A stretch of DNA of 64,000 bases. Origin: Bordetella genomosp. 10 (GTDB lineage Bacteria > Pseudomonadota > Gammaproteobacteria > Burkholderiales > Burkholderiaceae_B). Below the pieces are notes generated by a model. The model was given only the letters and a program-made list of their open reading frames with translations, ran no database searches and had not been told where the DNA came from. The stretch lies in assembly GCF_002261225.1 (NCBI RefSeq), contig NZ_NEVM01000002.1, positions 930,001 through 994,000 of the forward strand, written 5' to 3'. The translations under genes were made by a program, and so were the position numbers. Of the stretch, positions 54,905-63,970 are shown piece after piece. Each line of letters begins with the position of its first letter. Position 1 is the first letter of the stretch.

Positions 54905-55065
54905 ACCGGGCGTCCCGGATTTCAGGATTTGAGAAGCGCGAAGGACGTTTTCCCGAGGCGTTGTCCATCGGGATGAAAGCTCCCTTTCCTTTTCATCAAC
55001 CCTGGGGGTGTCTTCGGCGTCTAAAGTGGGGTCGGAAGGTAGGGCCGGAAGCGCGCATCCGGCGC

Positions 55066-55095
55066 CCTGTCCCGGATCCTGGATCTTGGGACAGG
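55066..55095. promoter_or_regulatory. Inverted repeat upstream of the MmgE/PrpD gene
   Basis: CCTGTCCC (55066-55073) and GGGACAGG (55088-55095), perfect 8-bp arms over 14 bp, ending 41 bp before the start codon. Either an operator close to the promoter or a leader hairpin. The spacer includes GGATCCTGGATC. Confidence 0.55.
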
Positions 55096-55136
55096 CGCGG
55101 TCCGGCGCGCCGCACAAGACAACGCAGGAGACACGC

Positions 55137-56489
55137 ATGTTGCTGGATACCATCGCCGACTATGGCGCCCGGGACAGTCAGGCCCGTTTGCCCGACGACA
55201 TTCTTCATTACGCCAAGCGCGCTTTCCTGGACTGGCTTTCCGCGCTGTATCCGGGCACGCGCGTGGCCCCTTCGCCGCAGTTGCTGGCCGCGAATGCCGA
55301 AGAACTGGGCAGCGGCCATTCGAGCCTGCCGGGCAATGGGACGACCGCGTTCCCGGCCACCGCGGCCTGGATCAACGGCAGCGTGTCGCATGCGGTGGAG
55401 TTCGACGACATCTTCCGCGACGCCGTCTACCATCCCGGCTGCCCCACCATCGCGGCGGCGCTGGCCCTGGCCGAGGCCGGCGACGCCGATGGCCGCGCGC
55501 TGCTCAACGCCATCGTGGTCGGCTACGAGATTTCCACCCGCATCGGCGCCGCGGTGCAGCCCTCGCATTATCGTTTCTTCCACACCACCGGCACGGTGGG
55601 CTGCTTCGGCGGCGCCGCCGCCGCGGCCGCCCTGTGCAAGCCCGGCGACGCGGACGTGATGCGCCACGCGTTGGCCACCGCCGGGACGTTCGCCAGCGGC
55701 TTGCAGCAGGCATTCCGTTCCGACGCCATGACCAAGGCGCTGCACGCCGGCCATGCGGCTGCGGTCGGCGTGCGGGCGGGGCAGGGCGCCGCGCATGGCG
55801 TGACGGGCGTGCCCGACATCCTGGAGGGCGAGGTCGGCTTCGGCGCCGCGCTGGCGCGCGATCCGGATTGGCGCCGCGCGGTCGACGGCCTGGGAGAGCG
55901 CTACAACATCCGCGTCATCACGCAGAAGAACCACGGCTGCTGCGGCCACACCTTCGCCGCCATCGATGCCGCGATGGCGCTGCGCGATCGCGGCGTGCGG
56001 CCGGAGGATATCGCCTCGGTCCGCGTGGAGACCTACCAGCCGGCCCTGGACGTCGCGGGGATCCAGGACCCCGCCACGGCCTACGAGGCCAAGTTCAGCC
56101 TGCCTTACGTCGTGGCGCATGCCTTCGTGCACGGTTCGCCGCGCCTGGACGCCTTCACCCCCCAGCGCATGGCCGATGCCGAGGTGCGCGGCCTGATGGG
56201 ACGGATATCGCTGAAGGCCGATCCCGAATTGACGGCTGGCTTTCCCAATATGCGGGCCGCCCGCGTCAGCCTGACCACGCATGCCGGCGACACATTGGAA
56301 TACCACGCCCCGTATCGCAAGGGCGACCCCGAGGCGCCCCTGTCCGATGCGGATCTCAACGACAAGTTCGCGGAACTGGCGGGCCCCGTGCTGGGGGCGG
56401 AGCGCATGGCGGCGCTGCGCGACGCGGTATGGCGGCTGGAGACCCTGCCGGTGCGCGCCTTGCGCCTGGCGACCGACGGGCGCGCCTGA
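55137..56489 (+). CDS. MmgE/PrpD-family protein
   Basis: A 450-residue member of the MmgE/PrpD family, which holds 2-methylcitrate dehydratase, cis-aconitate decarboxylase and iminodisuccinate epimerase. Signatures: NGSVSHAVEFDDIFRDAVYHPG (about 77-100) with the catalytic His/Asp pair of PrpD, GYEISTRIGAAVQPSHYRFFHTTGTVG, LKAG-like HAGHAA and KNHGCCGHTFAAIDA. CAGGAG precedes the ATG at 55137. The following genes (CoA ligase, acyl-CoA dehydrogenase) suggest dehydration, hydration or decarboxylation of an organic acid on its way to a CoA thioester. It is not next to prpB/prpC, so propionate use is unlikely. Confidence 0.9.
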   Translation: MLLDTIADYGARDSQARLPDDILHYAKRAFLDWLSALYPGTRVAPSPQLLAANAEELGSGHSSLPGNGTTAFPATAAWINGSVSHAVEFDDIFRDAVYHPGCPTIAAALALAEAGDADGRALLNAIVVGYEISTRIGAAVQPSHYRFFHTTGTVGCFGGAAAAAALCKPGDADVMRHALATAGTFASGLQQAFRSDAMTKALHAGHAAAVGVRAGQGAAHGVTGVPDILEGEVGFGAALARDPDWRRAVDGLGERYNIRVITQKNHGCCGHTFAAIDAAMALRDRGVRPEDIASVRVETYQPALDVAGIQDPATAYEAKFSLPYVVAHAFVHGSPRLDAFTPQRMADAEVRGLMGRISLKADPELTAGFPNMRAARVSLTTHAGDTLEYHAPYRKGDPEAPLSDADLNDKFAELAGPVLGAERMAALRDAVWRLETLPVRALRLATDGRA

Positions 56490-56565
56490 TAGCCCGCCTG
56501 CAATATCCCGCCTGCCCATTGCCGCGCGTTCCCTGATTGCAGCTTCAACCACCCCTGAATCCGAT

Positions 56566-58746
56566 ATGTCCGAGACCTCTTTCGCCGACGCCTTGCTGGC
56601 GCCGCGTTCCGTCGCCCTGGTGGGCGCTTCCGGCGACGTCCGGAAGAACACCGCGCGTCCGCTGCGTTTCATGCGCAAGCATGGCTATACGGGCGCCATC
56701 TATCCGATCAACGCCGCCCGCGCCGAGATCCTGGGCGAGCGCGCCTATCCTTCCTTGAACGACCTGCCCGCGCCGGTGGATCACGTTTTCGTCATGATTC
56801 CGGGCGAGGGCGTGGATCCCTTGCTGGAGAGCTGCGCCCAGGCCGGCGCCCGCGTGGTGACGGTCTATTCCGATGGCTTCGGCGAGACCGGCGCGGCCGG
56901 CATGGCGCGCCAGGAGGCGCTGGTGGCGCGGGCGCGCGGCCTGGGCCTGCGCCTGCTGGGGCCCAACAGCATCGGCCTGGCCAACCTGCACAGCGGCGCG
57001 ATCCTGTCGGTGAACGCCGCCTTCGAGACCGAGTCGCTGTTGCCGGGATCGCTTAGCATGGTGTCGCAGAGCGGTTCCATGATGGGATCCCTGCTGTCGC
57101 GCGCCGCCGCGCGCGGCTTCGGCTTCGCCAAATCGGTGTCGGTGGGCAACGAGAGCGACGTGACGGTCGGCGAGGTGGTCGACGCCCTGGTCGACGATCC
57201 GCACAGCAAGGTCATCCTGCTGTTTCTGGAAACCCTGCGCGACGCGCCGACGCTGGCGCGCGCGCTGGAGCGCGCCCGGGCGGCGGGCAAGCCCGTCGTC
57301 GCCTATAAATTGGGACGCTCGGAGCAGGGGGACGCGCTGGCGCAATCCCATACCGGCGCGCTCGCCGGCAACGATGCGGCCGTGGACGCCTTCCTCAGGG
57401 CGCATGGCGTGATGCGCGTGCGCCAACTGGAGACGCTGTTCGAGATCGCGCCCCTGGCGGAACGGTATGGCGCGCATGGCGGGCGCCCGGAAGCCGCGGC
57501 GGCCGATGCGCCGGCGCGCGTGGCCGTGATCACCACCACGGGCGGGGGCGCCGCCTCCGTGGTCGACAACCTGGGCCTGCACGGCATGGTGGCCGTGCCG
57601 CCGCCGCCGGCCTTCATCGCGGAAATGGCCGGCCTCGGCCTGAAACTGCGCGAAACGCCCATCATGGACTTGACGCTGGCGGCCACCAGCGTGCAATACA
57701 AAGGCCTGCTGGAAGCCTTGCTGCGCACGGAGTGGTGCGACGCCGTGCTCAGCGTGGTGGGTTCGTCGGCCCAATTCCATCCGGACCTGGCGGTGAAACC
57801 GCTGCTGGAGGCGGACAAGCCCGCAAACAAGCCGCTGGCGGTCTTCCTGGCCCCCGAGGCGCCCGAGTCGCTGTCCTTGCTGCGGGCGGGCGGTATCGCC
57901 GCCTTCCGCACGCCGGAGGCTTGCGCGGATGCCTTGTCCGTCTTCTTCCAGGGCACGGGCCGGCCGCCGGCCGAGGTCCCGCCCGTCGCCTGGCCGGCCG
58001 CCTTGCCGCGCCATGGCATGCTGAACGAGCGCGAGGCCGCCGGCCTGTTTGCCGAACTCGGCGTGCCGGCGGCGCGCAGGCGCCTGCTCGATCCCTCGCG
58101 CCTGGAACAGGACCTGGCGCGGTTGGAACAGGATCTGGCCCAGCCCGCCGCGGCGTCCGCTTCGGATGCGGCCGTGGACGCCGTCCCGGCGCGGTCCGGG
58201 CCAAGCCTGTCCTATCCCTTGGTCGCCAAGGTCTGCTCGCGCGACCTGGCCCACAAGACCGACGCGGGCGCGGTACGGATAGGCATCAAGAGCCTGTCCG
58301 AACTGCGCGAGGCCATTTCCGCCATGCTGGACAACGTCAAGCGGCACGCGCCGGCGGCGCGCATCGAAGGCATCCTGGTCCAGCCCATGGAGGACCGCCT
58401 GATCGAACTGATCCTGGGTTACCGGCGCGATCCCCTGGTCGGCCCGACCGTGCTGCTGGGCGCCGGCGGCATTACGGCGGAATTGACGCCCGACTACGCC
58501 TTGCGCCTGGCGCCGGTCGACGAGGACGAAGCCATGCGCATGATCGAAGCCGTGCGCCAGACCCGTTTGGTGCGCGGTTTCCGCGGCCTGCCGCGCGGCG
58601 ATTGCGCCGCCCTGGCGCGCGCGATCGCCGCCTTCTCGCGCCTGGCGGCGCTGGACGGGGCCGTGGTGGAGGAGGCCGAGATCAATCCGCTGTTCGTGCG
58701 GGCCGACGGCGTGGTGGCGGTGGACGGCCTGGTCCGGCTGGCCTGA
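56566..58746 (+). CDS. NDP-forming acyl-CoA synthetase (acetate-CoA ligase family, fused alpha-beta)
   Basis: A 726-residue enzyme converting an organic acid to its CoA thioester with ATP or GTP going to ADP/GDP, via a phosphohistidine. Order: CoA-binding domain (about 5-135, VALVGASGDVRKNTARP), ligase-CoA domains (about 145-470, SQSGSMMGSLLSRAAARGFGFAKSVSVGNESDV; catalytic His262 in QSHTGALAG), ATP-grasp domain (about 490-725, YPLVAKVCSRDLAHKTDAGAVRIGI and AEINPLFV). Starts 76 bp after the MmgE/PrpD gene. Substrate acid unknown. Confidence 0.92.
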   Translation: MSETSFADALLAPRSVALVGASGDVRKNTARPLRFMRKHGYTGAIYPINAARAEILGERAYPSLNDLPAPVDHVFVMIPGEGVDPLLESCAQAGARVVTVYSDGFGETGAAGMARQEALVARARGLGLRLLGPNSIGLANLHSGAILSVNAAFETESLLPGSLSMVSQSGSMMGSLLSRAAARGFGFAKSVSVGNESDVTVGEVVDALVDDPHSKVILLFLETLRDAPTLARALERARAAGKPVVAYKLGRSEQGDALAQSHTGALAGNDAAVDAFLRAHGVMRVRQLETLFEIAPLAERYGAHGGRPEAAAADAPARVAVITTTGGGAASVVDNLGLHGMVAVPPPPAFIAEMAGLGLKLRETPIMDLTLAATSVQYKGLLEALLRTEWCDAVLSVVGSSAQFHPDLAVKPLLEADKPANKPLAVFLAPEAPESLSLLRAGGIAAFRTPEACADALSVFFQGTGRPPAEVPPVAWPAALPRHGMLNEREAAGLFAELGVPAARRRLLDPSRLEQDLARLEQDLAQPAAASASDAAVDAVPARSGPSLSYPLVAKVCSRDLAHKTDAGAVRIGIKSLSELREAISAMLDNVKRHAPAARIEGILVQPMEDRLIELILGYRRDPLVGPTVLLGAGGITAELTPDYALRLAPVDEDEAMRMIEAVRQTRLVRGFRGLPRGDCAALARAIAAFSRLAALDGAVVEEAEINPLFVRADGVVAVDGLVRLA

Positions 58747-58856
58747 TCCCCGGCCCGGCCGCCGTGCCGTCCCATGACGTCCTCCGCGTCCAGCGTTTTC
58801 AATATCTTCATTCAGTATTCAGTAAATAGAACAACATCATCACCAGGACACCCAAG

Positions 58857-60023
58857 ATGGACTTCAAGCTGACCCCCGAACAACAGGACTTCCAGACCGC
58901 GGTGCGCCGCTTCGCCGAAGGCGAGCTGAAGGCCGGCGCGCGCGATCGCGCGCACGCCCAGTCCTATCCCTGGGACGTGGCCCGGAAAATGGCCGGGCAG
59001 GGCCTGCTGGGCATCACCATGAAGCCGGAGGACGGCGGCATCGGCGGCACGCTGATGGACGCGGTCGTCGCCATCGAGACCGTGGCTTCGGTATGCCCGC
59101 GCAGCGCGGACGTGGTGCAGGCGGGCAACTTCGGCGCCATCCGCGTCCTGGCCGAGTACGGCAGCGCCGAGCAGAAGGAGCGCTTCCTCAAGCCGCTGCT
59201 GGCCGGCGAGGCCTTGATCGCCGTCGGCATGACCGAGCCCGACGCCGGCTCCGCCGTCACGGAACTGAAGACCGCCGCCACGCGCGACGGCAAGGGCTGG
59301 CGCGTCAACGGCACCAAGATCTTCACCACCCACGGCCCGCATGCGACCGTCATCCTGGCCTACGTGCGCTTCGGCCCGGGTACGGGCGGCATCGGGTCGG
59401 TGCTGATCGACACCAAGGCCGAGGGCGTGCGCCTGGGCAAGCGGTCGGCCTTCATGTCGGACGAGGAATGGGTGGAAATCTTCTTCGACAACGTCTACGT
59501 GCCCGACGAAATGGTGGTGCTGGGCGAGGGCGGCTTCAAGAAGCAGATCGCCGGCTTCAACGTCGAGCGCATCGGCAACACGGCGCGTTCCCTGGCCCTG
59601 GGCCGCTACGCCTACGAAGAGGCGCGTGAGTGGGCCATGCAGCGCAAGCAGTTCGGCCGCCTGCTGTGCGAATTCCAGGGCTTGCAGTGGAAGTTCGCCG
59701 ATATGCGCATCAAGCTGGATGCCGCGCAGTTGCTGCTGTATCGCGCCGCCACCAATGCCGATTCGGGCTTCCCGTCGGCGACCGAGACGGCCATCGCCAA
59801 GGCCTTTTGCAACCAGGTCGGCTTCGACGTGGCCAACGATGCGCTGCAGGTGCTGGGCGGCATGGGCTACAGCCGCGAGTCGCTGGTGGAGTACTGCGTG
59901 CGCCGTTGCCGCGGCTGGATGATCGCCGGCGGATCGATCGAAATCCTCAAGAACCGCATCGCCGAGGGCATCTTCGACCGCAGCTTCCCGCAGCGTCCGC
60001 CGCGCCAGTCTTCATCCGCGTAA
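58857..60023 (+). CDS. Acyl-CoA dehydrogenase-family flavoenzyme
   Basis: A 388-residue ACAD: FKLTPEQQDFQTAVRRFAEGEL start, FAD-contact MTEPDAGSAVTELKTAATRDG, ERIGNTARSLALGRYAYEEAREWAMQRKQFG, and QVLGGMGYSRESLVEYCVRRCRGWMIAGGSIEILKNRIA. The position that holds the catalytic Glu in short/medium-chain enzymes (YEGT) reads AGGS, so the base must lie elsewhere, as in isovaleryl- and long-chain enzymes, or the reaction differs. It follows the CoA ligase by 110 bp and likely oxidises its product. Confidence 0.92.
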   Translation: MDFKLTPEQQDFQTAVRRFAEGELKAGARDRAHAQSYPWDVARKMAGQGLLGITMKPEDGGIGGTLMDAVVAIETVASVCPRSADVVQAGNFGAIRVLAEYGSAEQKERFLKPLLAGEALIAVGMTEPDAGSAVTELKTAATRDGKGWRVNGTKIFTTHGPHATVILAYVRFGPGTGGIGSVLIDTKAEGVRLGKRSAFMSDEEWVEIFFDNVYVPDEMVVLGEGGFKKQIAGFNVERIGNTARSLALGRYAYEEAREWAMQRKQFGRLLCEFQGLQWKFADMRIKLDAAQLLLYRAATNADSGFPSATETAIAKAFCNQVGFDVANDALQVLGGMGYSRESLVEYCVRRCRGWMIAGGSIEILKNRIAEGIFDRSFPQRPPRQSSSA

Positions 60024-60124
60024 ACCCTGAGCGATTGCGGCCCCGCGCGGCGGTGTCTGTCCTACAATCCTTCTCCATCGCGACGTCTCCTGGCCGGCCC
60101 GGCCAGCACAAGGAAGGTAGCCCG

Positions 60125-61180
60125 ATGGACCAGACCCTCATGCAGCAAGCCATACAGTTCGCCAACGAGTACGAGTCCCTGTGGGATCGCAGCGTCACGG
60201 GCAAGTTCGGCGTGCATCAGAACGATCCGCCGCCCTGGAATCGCGCGTATGGTCCGCTGCACGACCGAGGGCCGGTCTCGGGCGTCGTCGTGGTCGACGG
60301 CAAGACCGTGGCCGAGTGGGGCGAACCGGACCGCGCCGATCTCACCTTCAGCGTGGCCAAGATGTACCTGGCGCTGCTGGCCGGCGTTGCGCACGATCGC
60401 GGCTTGCTGCCGGACGTGGACGAACCCGTCGTCAAACGGCTCAAGGGCATCGGTTTCGACAGCGAGCACAACGCGCCCATCACCTGGCGCCACCTGCTGA
60501 CGCAGACCAGCGAATGGGAGGGCGAACGCTTCGGCATCTCGGACCAGGCCGACCGCTATCGCGCGGTCAGCTTCGGCGCGCCGCCCAATGGCAAGAAAGG
60601 CGACGCGCGCCCCTTGCAGGCGCCGGGCACCTACTGGGAATACAACGACGTCCGCATCAACCAGTTGTCCTATGCCTTGCTGCACCTGTTCCGCCAGCCC
60701 TTGCCGGACGTCTTCCGCGAAGCCATCACGCGTCCCATCGGCGCCAGCGAGAACTGGCGCTGGGTGGGTTACGACAATGCCTGGGTGGAGATCGACGGCA
60801 AACGCATGCCGTCGGTGCCGGGCGGTTCGCACTGGGGCGGCGGCATGTCCATCGGCAGCCGCGACCAGGCGCTGATCGGACAGATGCTCTTGAACGGCGG
60901 CAAGGCCAACGATGGCCGCCAGGTCCTGTCCACGGCGTGGGTCGAGGCCATGCGGCAGCCGACCGGGCTGGCGCCTTATTACGGCTTCCTCATCTGGCTC
61001 AACGACCAGGGCAAGGTCTTCCCCAGCGTGCCGGCCTCGAGCTTCTTCGGCGTCGGCGCCGGCAGCTCCTTCACCTGGGTCGAGCCGGAGCGGCGCATGG
61101 TGGTCATCGTGCGCTGGCTGCAGTCCGAACACGCCGACGGCCTGTTCGGCCGCATCCTGAAGGCGGTCGACGCGGGGTGA
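60125..61180 (+). CDS. Class C beta-lactamase-like serine hydrolase (esterase/amidase type)
   Basis: A 351-residue protein of the beta-lactamase/DD-peptidase fold. The catalytic S-x-x-K is Ser76-Val-Ala-Lys79 (TFSVAKMYLALL), the second motif reads WEYNDVRINQLSY, and GVGAGSSFTWVEPERRMVV lies near the third. There is no signal peptide, so a cytoplasmic esterase, lactonase or amidase is more likely than a lactamase. It starts 101 bp after the dehydrogenase gene and probably supplies or finishes the pathway's substrate by cleaving an ester or lactone. Confidence 0.88.
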   Translation: MDQTLMQQAIQFANEYESLWDRSVTGKFGVHQNDPPPWNRAYGPLHDRGPVSGVVVVDGKTVAEWGEPDRADLTFSVAKMYLALLAGVAHDRGLLPDVDEPVVKRLKGIGFDSEHNAPITWRHLLTQTSEWEGERFGISDQADRYRAVSFGAPPNGKKGDARPLQAPGTYWEYNDVRINQLSYALLHLFRQPLPDVFREAITRPIGASENWRWVGYDNAWVEIDGKRMPSVPGGSHWGGGMSIGSRDQALIGQMLLNGGKANDGRQVLSTAWVEAMRQPTGLAPYYGFLIWLNDQGKVFPSVPASSFFGVGAGSSFTWVEPERRMVVIVRWLQSEHADGLFGRILKAVDAG

Positions 61181-61222
61181 TCCGCCGCCGTCACGCGGCC
61201 GGGTTCTGCGTCGGCGTAATCC

Positions 61223-62455
61223 TCAGCCCTGGCGCTTGTCTCGCGTCACCGCCAGCGCCTGCCGCGCCGCGATCCATTCCTCGTTGGTCGGCTCCACGCC
61301 GACCAGCACGCGGCTGCCCGGGCCGGCGATGACGGGGTCGTTGCGTTCGTTGGCGGTCTCGTCCAGGGCCACGCCCAGGTAGGCGAGATCGCGGCACACC
61401 CGGCCGCGGATCGCCGCGCTGTGCTCGCCCACGCCGGCGGTGAAGACCAGCATGTCCAGCCCGCCCAGCACGGCGGCCAGCGCGCCGATCTCGCGCACGA
61501 TGCGCCGCACGTAGAGCGCGAGGGCCGCGCGGATGCGGTCGCCCGTCTCGCCCGCTTCCTGTTCGCGCGCCAGCAGTTCGCGGCTGTCGCCGGAGACGCC
61601 CGATACGCCCAGCAGGCCCGACTCGTGATACAGCACGTGGCCGACCTGTTCCAGGCTCAGCTTCTCGATCTCCATCAGGTAGATCACGGCGCCCGGATCC
61701 AGCGCGCCGCAGCGCGTGCTCATCATCAATCCGTCCAGCGCCGAGAACCCCATCGTGGTGGCGACGCTGCGCAAGTCGTGCATCGCGCACAGGCTGGCGC
61801 CGCTGCCCAGGTGCGCCACCACGGTGCGGCCGCGCGCGCGCTCGCCATGGCGCTCGGCCAGCGCGACCGACATGTATTCGTACGAGAGCCCGTGAAAGCC
61901 ATAGCGGCGCAGCCCTCGCTCATAGGCCGAATAAGGCAGGGGCAGCAGGCGCTCGACCAGCGGCAGCGTGTGATGGAAGCCTGTGTCGAAGCAGGCGACC
62001 TGCGGGCAGTCGGGCAGGCCCGCCAGCAAGACCTCCATGGCCTCCAGCGCGAAAGGCTGGTGCAGCGGCGCCAGCGGGATATAGCTTTTCAGGTCCGCCA
62101 GCACGGCGGCGTCGACCAGGACGGGCTCGCTGTACTTGCTGCCCCCGTGGACGACGCGATGGGCGACCGCGCCCAGGCGGCGGCCGGCGAGGCGCTGGCG
62201 CGTGTGGACGCGGATGTGTTCGAGCGCCGCGTGGTACGGCGTCTCGCCGCCTTGCAGCGGCACCGCTTCGGCGGCGGCGCCGTCTTCGGTGTAGGTCGGG
62301 TTCGGACCGCCGATGCCCGCCACCTGGCCGTGCCAGGCGGGGCGGCGCGGCGGCGGATATTCACGGCCGTCGAATAGCGCGAACTTGATGCTGGAGGAAC
62401 CGCAGTTCAGGACCAGCAGGCATACGTCATCACCAGCGCGGACGGTGTCGTTCAT
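61223..62455 (-). CDS. ackA: Acetate kinase
   Basis: Interconverts acetate plus ATP with acetyl phosphate. The 410 residues show all motifs: LVLNCGSSSIKFALFD at the start, HRVVHGG, CFDTGFHHTLP, YGFHGLSYEYMS, VAHLGSGASLCA, GFSALDGLMMSTRCGALDPG and FTAGVGEHSAAIR near the end. No phosphate acetyltransferase gene adjoins. It converges on the serine hydrolase gene (42-bp gap). A propionate or butyrate kinase is less likely given the full-length acetate-kinase pattern. Confidence 0.93.
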   Translation of the reverse strand: MNDTVRAGDDVCLLVLNCGSSSIKFALFDGREYPPPRRPAWHGQVAGIGGPNPTYTEDGAAAEAVPLQGGETPYHAALEHIRVHTRQRLAGRRLGAVAHRVVHGGSKYSEPVLVDAAVLADLKSYIPLAPLHQPFALEAMEVLLAGLPDCPQVACFDTGFHHTLPLVERLLPLPYSAYERGLRRYGFHGLSYEYMSVALAERHGERARGRTVVAHLGSGASLCAMHDLRSVATTMGFSALDGLMMSTRCGALDPGAVIYLMEIEKLSLEQVGHVLYHESGLLGVSGVSGDSRELLAREQEAGETGDRIRAALALYVRRIVREIGALAAVLGGLDMLVFTAGVGEHSAAIRGRVCRDLAYLGVALDETANERNDPVIAGPGSRVLVGVEPTNEEWIAARQALAVTRDKRQG

Positions 62456-62534
62456 GGCGCTCCCTATCGTCGGGGATCATGGAGGCGCCACGGAACCGTG
62501 GCGCGCGAGGTCGATGTCCATGATAGCGCGCGTT

Positions 62535-62594
62535 CGTGACGCCCGTGACGCCCGTCATGTCCGTGACGTTCGTGACGTTCGTGACGTTCGTGAC
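62535..62594. repeat. 9-bp minisatellite (CGTGACGYY, six copies plus a partial)
   Basis: Units in order: CGTGACGCC x2, CGTCATGTC, CGTGACGTT x3, then CGTGAC. It lies in the 176-bp gap (62456-62631) between ackA and the choloylglycine-hydrolase gene, upstream of ackA. Three identical adjacent units suggest recent slippage. Confidence 0.85.
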
Positions 62595-62631
62595 CGTGGG
62601 CCAGCGGGGCCGGGCGCCGGCCGGCCCCGCG

Positions 62632-63834
62632 CTACTGCGCGGCCATCCTGTTCGACAGCGGCGTGACCGGCGGCGTCACCGCGTCATGCAGCGGCGCCAG
62701 CAGGATGTGCTTGCCGTTCGGATCCAGTTGCTTGAAATCCAGTTCCCGCAAGGTGGGATCCTCGTAGCTCTTGACGTAGTAGCGCCGGTTCTCCAGGTCC
62801 GCGACGACGCTCCACTGCGTGTATTCGATCGAGGCTTCCTGCAGTGCGGGATCTTGCGCCCAACCCTTGGGAATGTCGAAGTTGTTGAGAATGTGCTCGG
62901 CCAGCCGCACGCTGGGCAGGCCGGGGGCGGCCGGGACGGCGGCCTGGGAAAAGCCCAGGGCGCGGATGAAACGCGATGGCGGCGTCGTGTCGCCGGGAAT
63001 GCCCAGCAGGCCCGAGCCTTCGCCCAGCGGCTTGATCGTCTGGCCGGCAATCACGCGCGGCGGGACCTGGGTCGGCGACAGCTTCACGTAGTTGCGCAGG
63101 TTCATCTCGTGCCACTTGAAGGGCGGCGAGTTGGTCAGCACGCCGTAGGGATTGTCATAGACCTTGAGCTGGCCGTCGATCGGCTCGATGACGATGGACG
63201 CGCCGCTGGCGTCATGCAGGGTGTAGTGCACGCCGGGCACGAAACCGAGATGCGGTTCCTTGACGCCCAGCACCACGATTTCGGATTTGGCCAACGCATC
63301 CTTGACCTCGGCGACGCTGGCGAAATTGGTCAACGCCCAGGTCAGCAGATCCCAGGGCGCCAGCACCGGGCGGTCGCCGATGTCTTTCGAGTCCTTGGTG
63401 TAGGCCGCGTAATCGGGGAAATACAGCAGGCCGCCGGCCAGGCCTTTTTCATTCATGCCGTCGCTCAGGCATTTCAGGCCGAAGGCATTCATGCCGATGA
63501 CCGCGTATCTGGTGGTCCATTGCGCGCCGGGGTGCGCCTCGGTCCCGGTGGCGAAGATCAATTGTTGGCGGGGAATGAATATGCTTTGGGATTGCAGCGG
63601 GAAGCCGAATTCCATGGTGCGCGCATAGATGACGCCGTGGGTTCTGGTCCGGATGGTGAAGCTGGTGCAGGCAAGGGCGTCGAGGGGCGCCAGGACCATG
63701 GCCGCGACCAGGCACAGCGCCAGGGCGGCGCGCAGGCGGCGCGGCAGTTGCCGGACGAAGCGCCGGCAGCGCGGCCGCGCGCGTGCCGCGGCACGCCGCG
63801 CAAGCATGGCGAACGGGGACAGGAAGGCAGGCAT
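62632..63834 (-). CDS. Secreted choloylglycine-hydrolase-family enzyme (linear amide C-N hydrolase)
   Basis: A 400-residue Ntn hydrolase of the bile-salt hydrolase/penicillin V acylase family. A long Arg-rich N-region (1-38) and hydrophobic core lead to a signal cleavage after Ala55 that would expose Cys56 (CTSF), the N-terminal nucleophile. Other catalytic residues: Arg72 (YARTMEF), DGMNEKGLAGG, Asn in NPYGVLTNSP and a late Arg in PSRFIRA. In Gram-negative bacteria related periplasmic enzymes cleave N-acyl-homoserine lactones or penicillin V, which is a better guess than bile salts here. A later Met (residue 10) may be the true start. Confidence 0.9.
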   Translation of the reverse strand: MPAFLSPFAMLARRAAARARPRCRRFVRQLPRRLRAALALCLVAAMVLAPLDALACTSFTIRTRTHGVIYARTMEFGFPLQSQSIFIPRQQLIFATGTEAHPGAQWTTRYAVIGMNAFGLKCLSDGMNEKGLAGGLLYFPDYAAYTKDSKDIGDRPVLAPWDLLTWALTNFASVAEVKDALAKSEIVVLGVKEPHLGFVPGVHYTLHDASGASIVIEPIDGQLKVYDNPYGVLTNSPPFKWHEMNLRNYVKLSPTQVPPRVIAGQTIKPLGEGSGLLGIPGDTTPPSRFIRALGFSQAAVPAAPGLPSVRLAEHILNNFDIPKGWAQDPALQEASIEYTQWSVVADLENRRYYVKSYEDPTLRELDFKQLDPNGKHILLAPLHDAVTPPVTPLSNRMAAQ

Positions 63835-63970
63835 GAAAATCTCCTCGACTAGGGTTCAGGGATGCGCCGCGCATCCCTTCATGATCGCCACGCGGGTGAA
63901 CGCGGCACTGTGCGCCCCGCGGACGCGGGACTCCATCGGAAAATTCTTGCCGTGCCTGGCGCGGTTCGGA

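Noticed and set aside
55137..56489. prpD of the 2-methylcitrate cycle
   Set aside because: No prpB, prpC or acnD neighbour; the family includes several other activities.
60024..60124. Promoter with TACAAT before the serine hydrolase gene
   Set aside because: The -10-like box is convincing but the nearest -35-like TTGCGG is 22 bp away, too far for a standard promoter.
62535..62594. CRISPR-like array
   Set aside because: Units are 9 bp, directly adjacent and without spacers; no cas gene is present.
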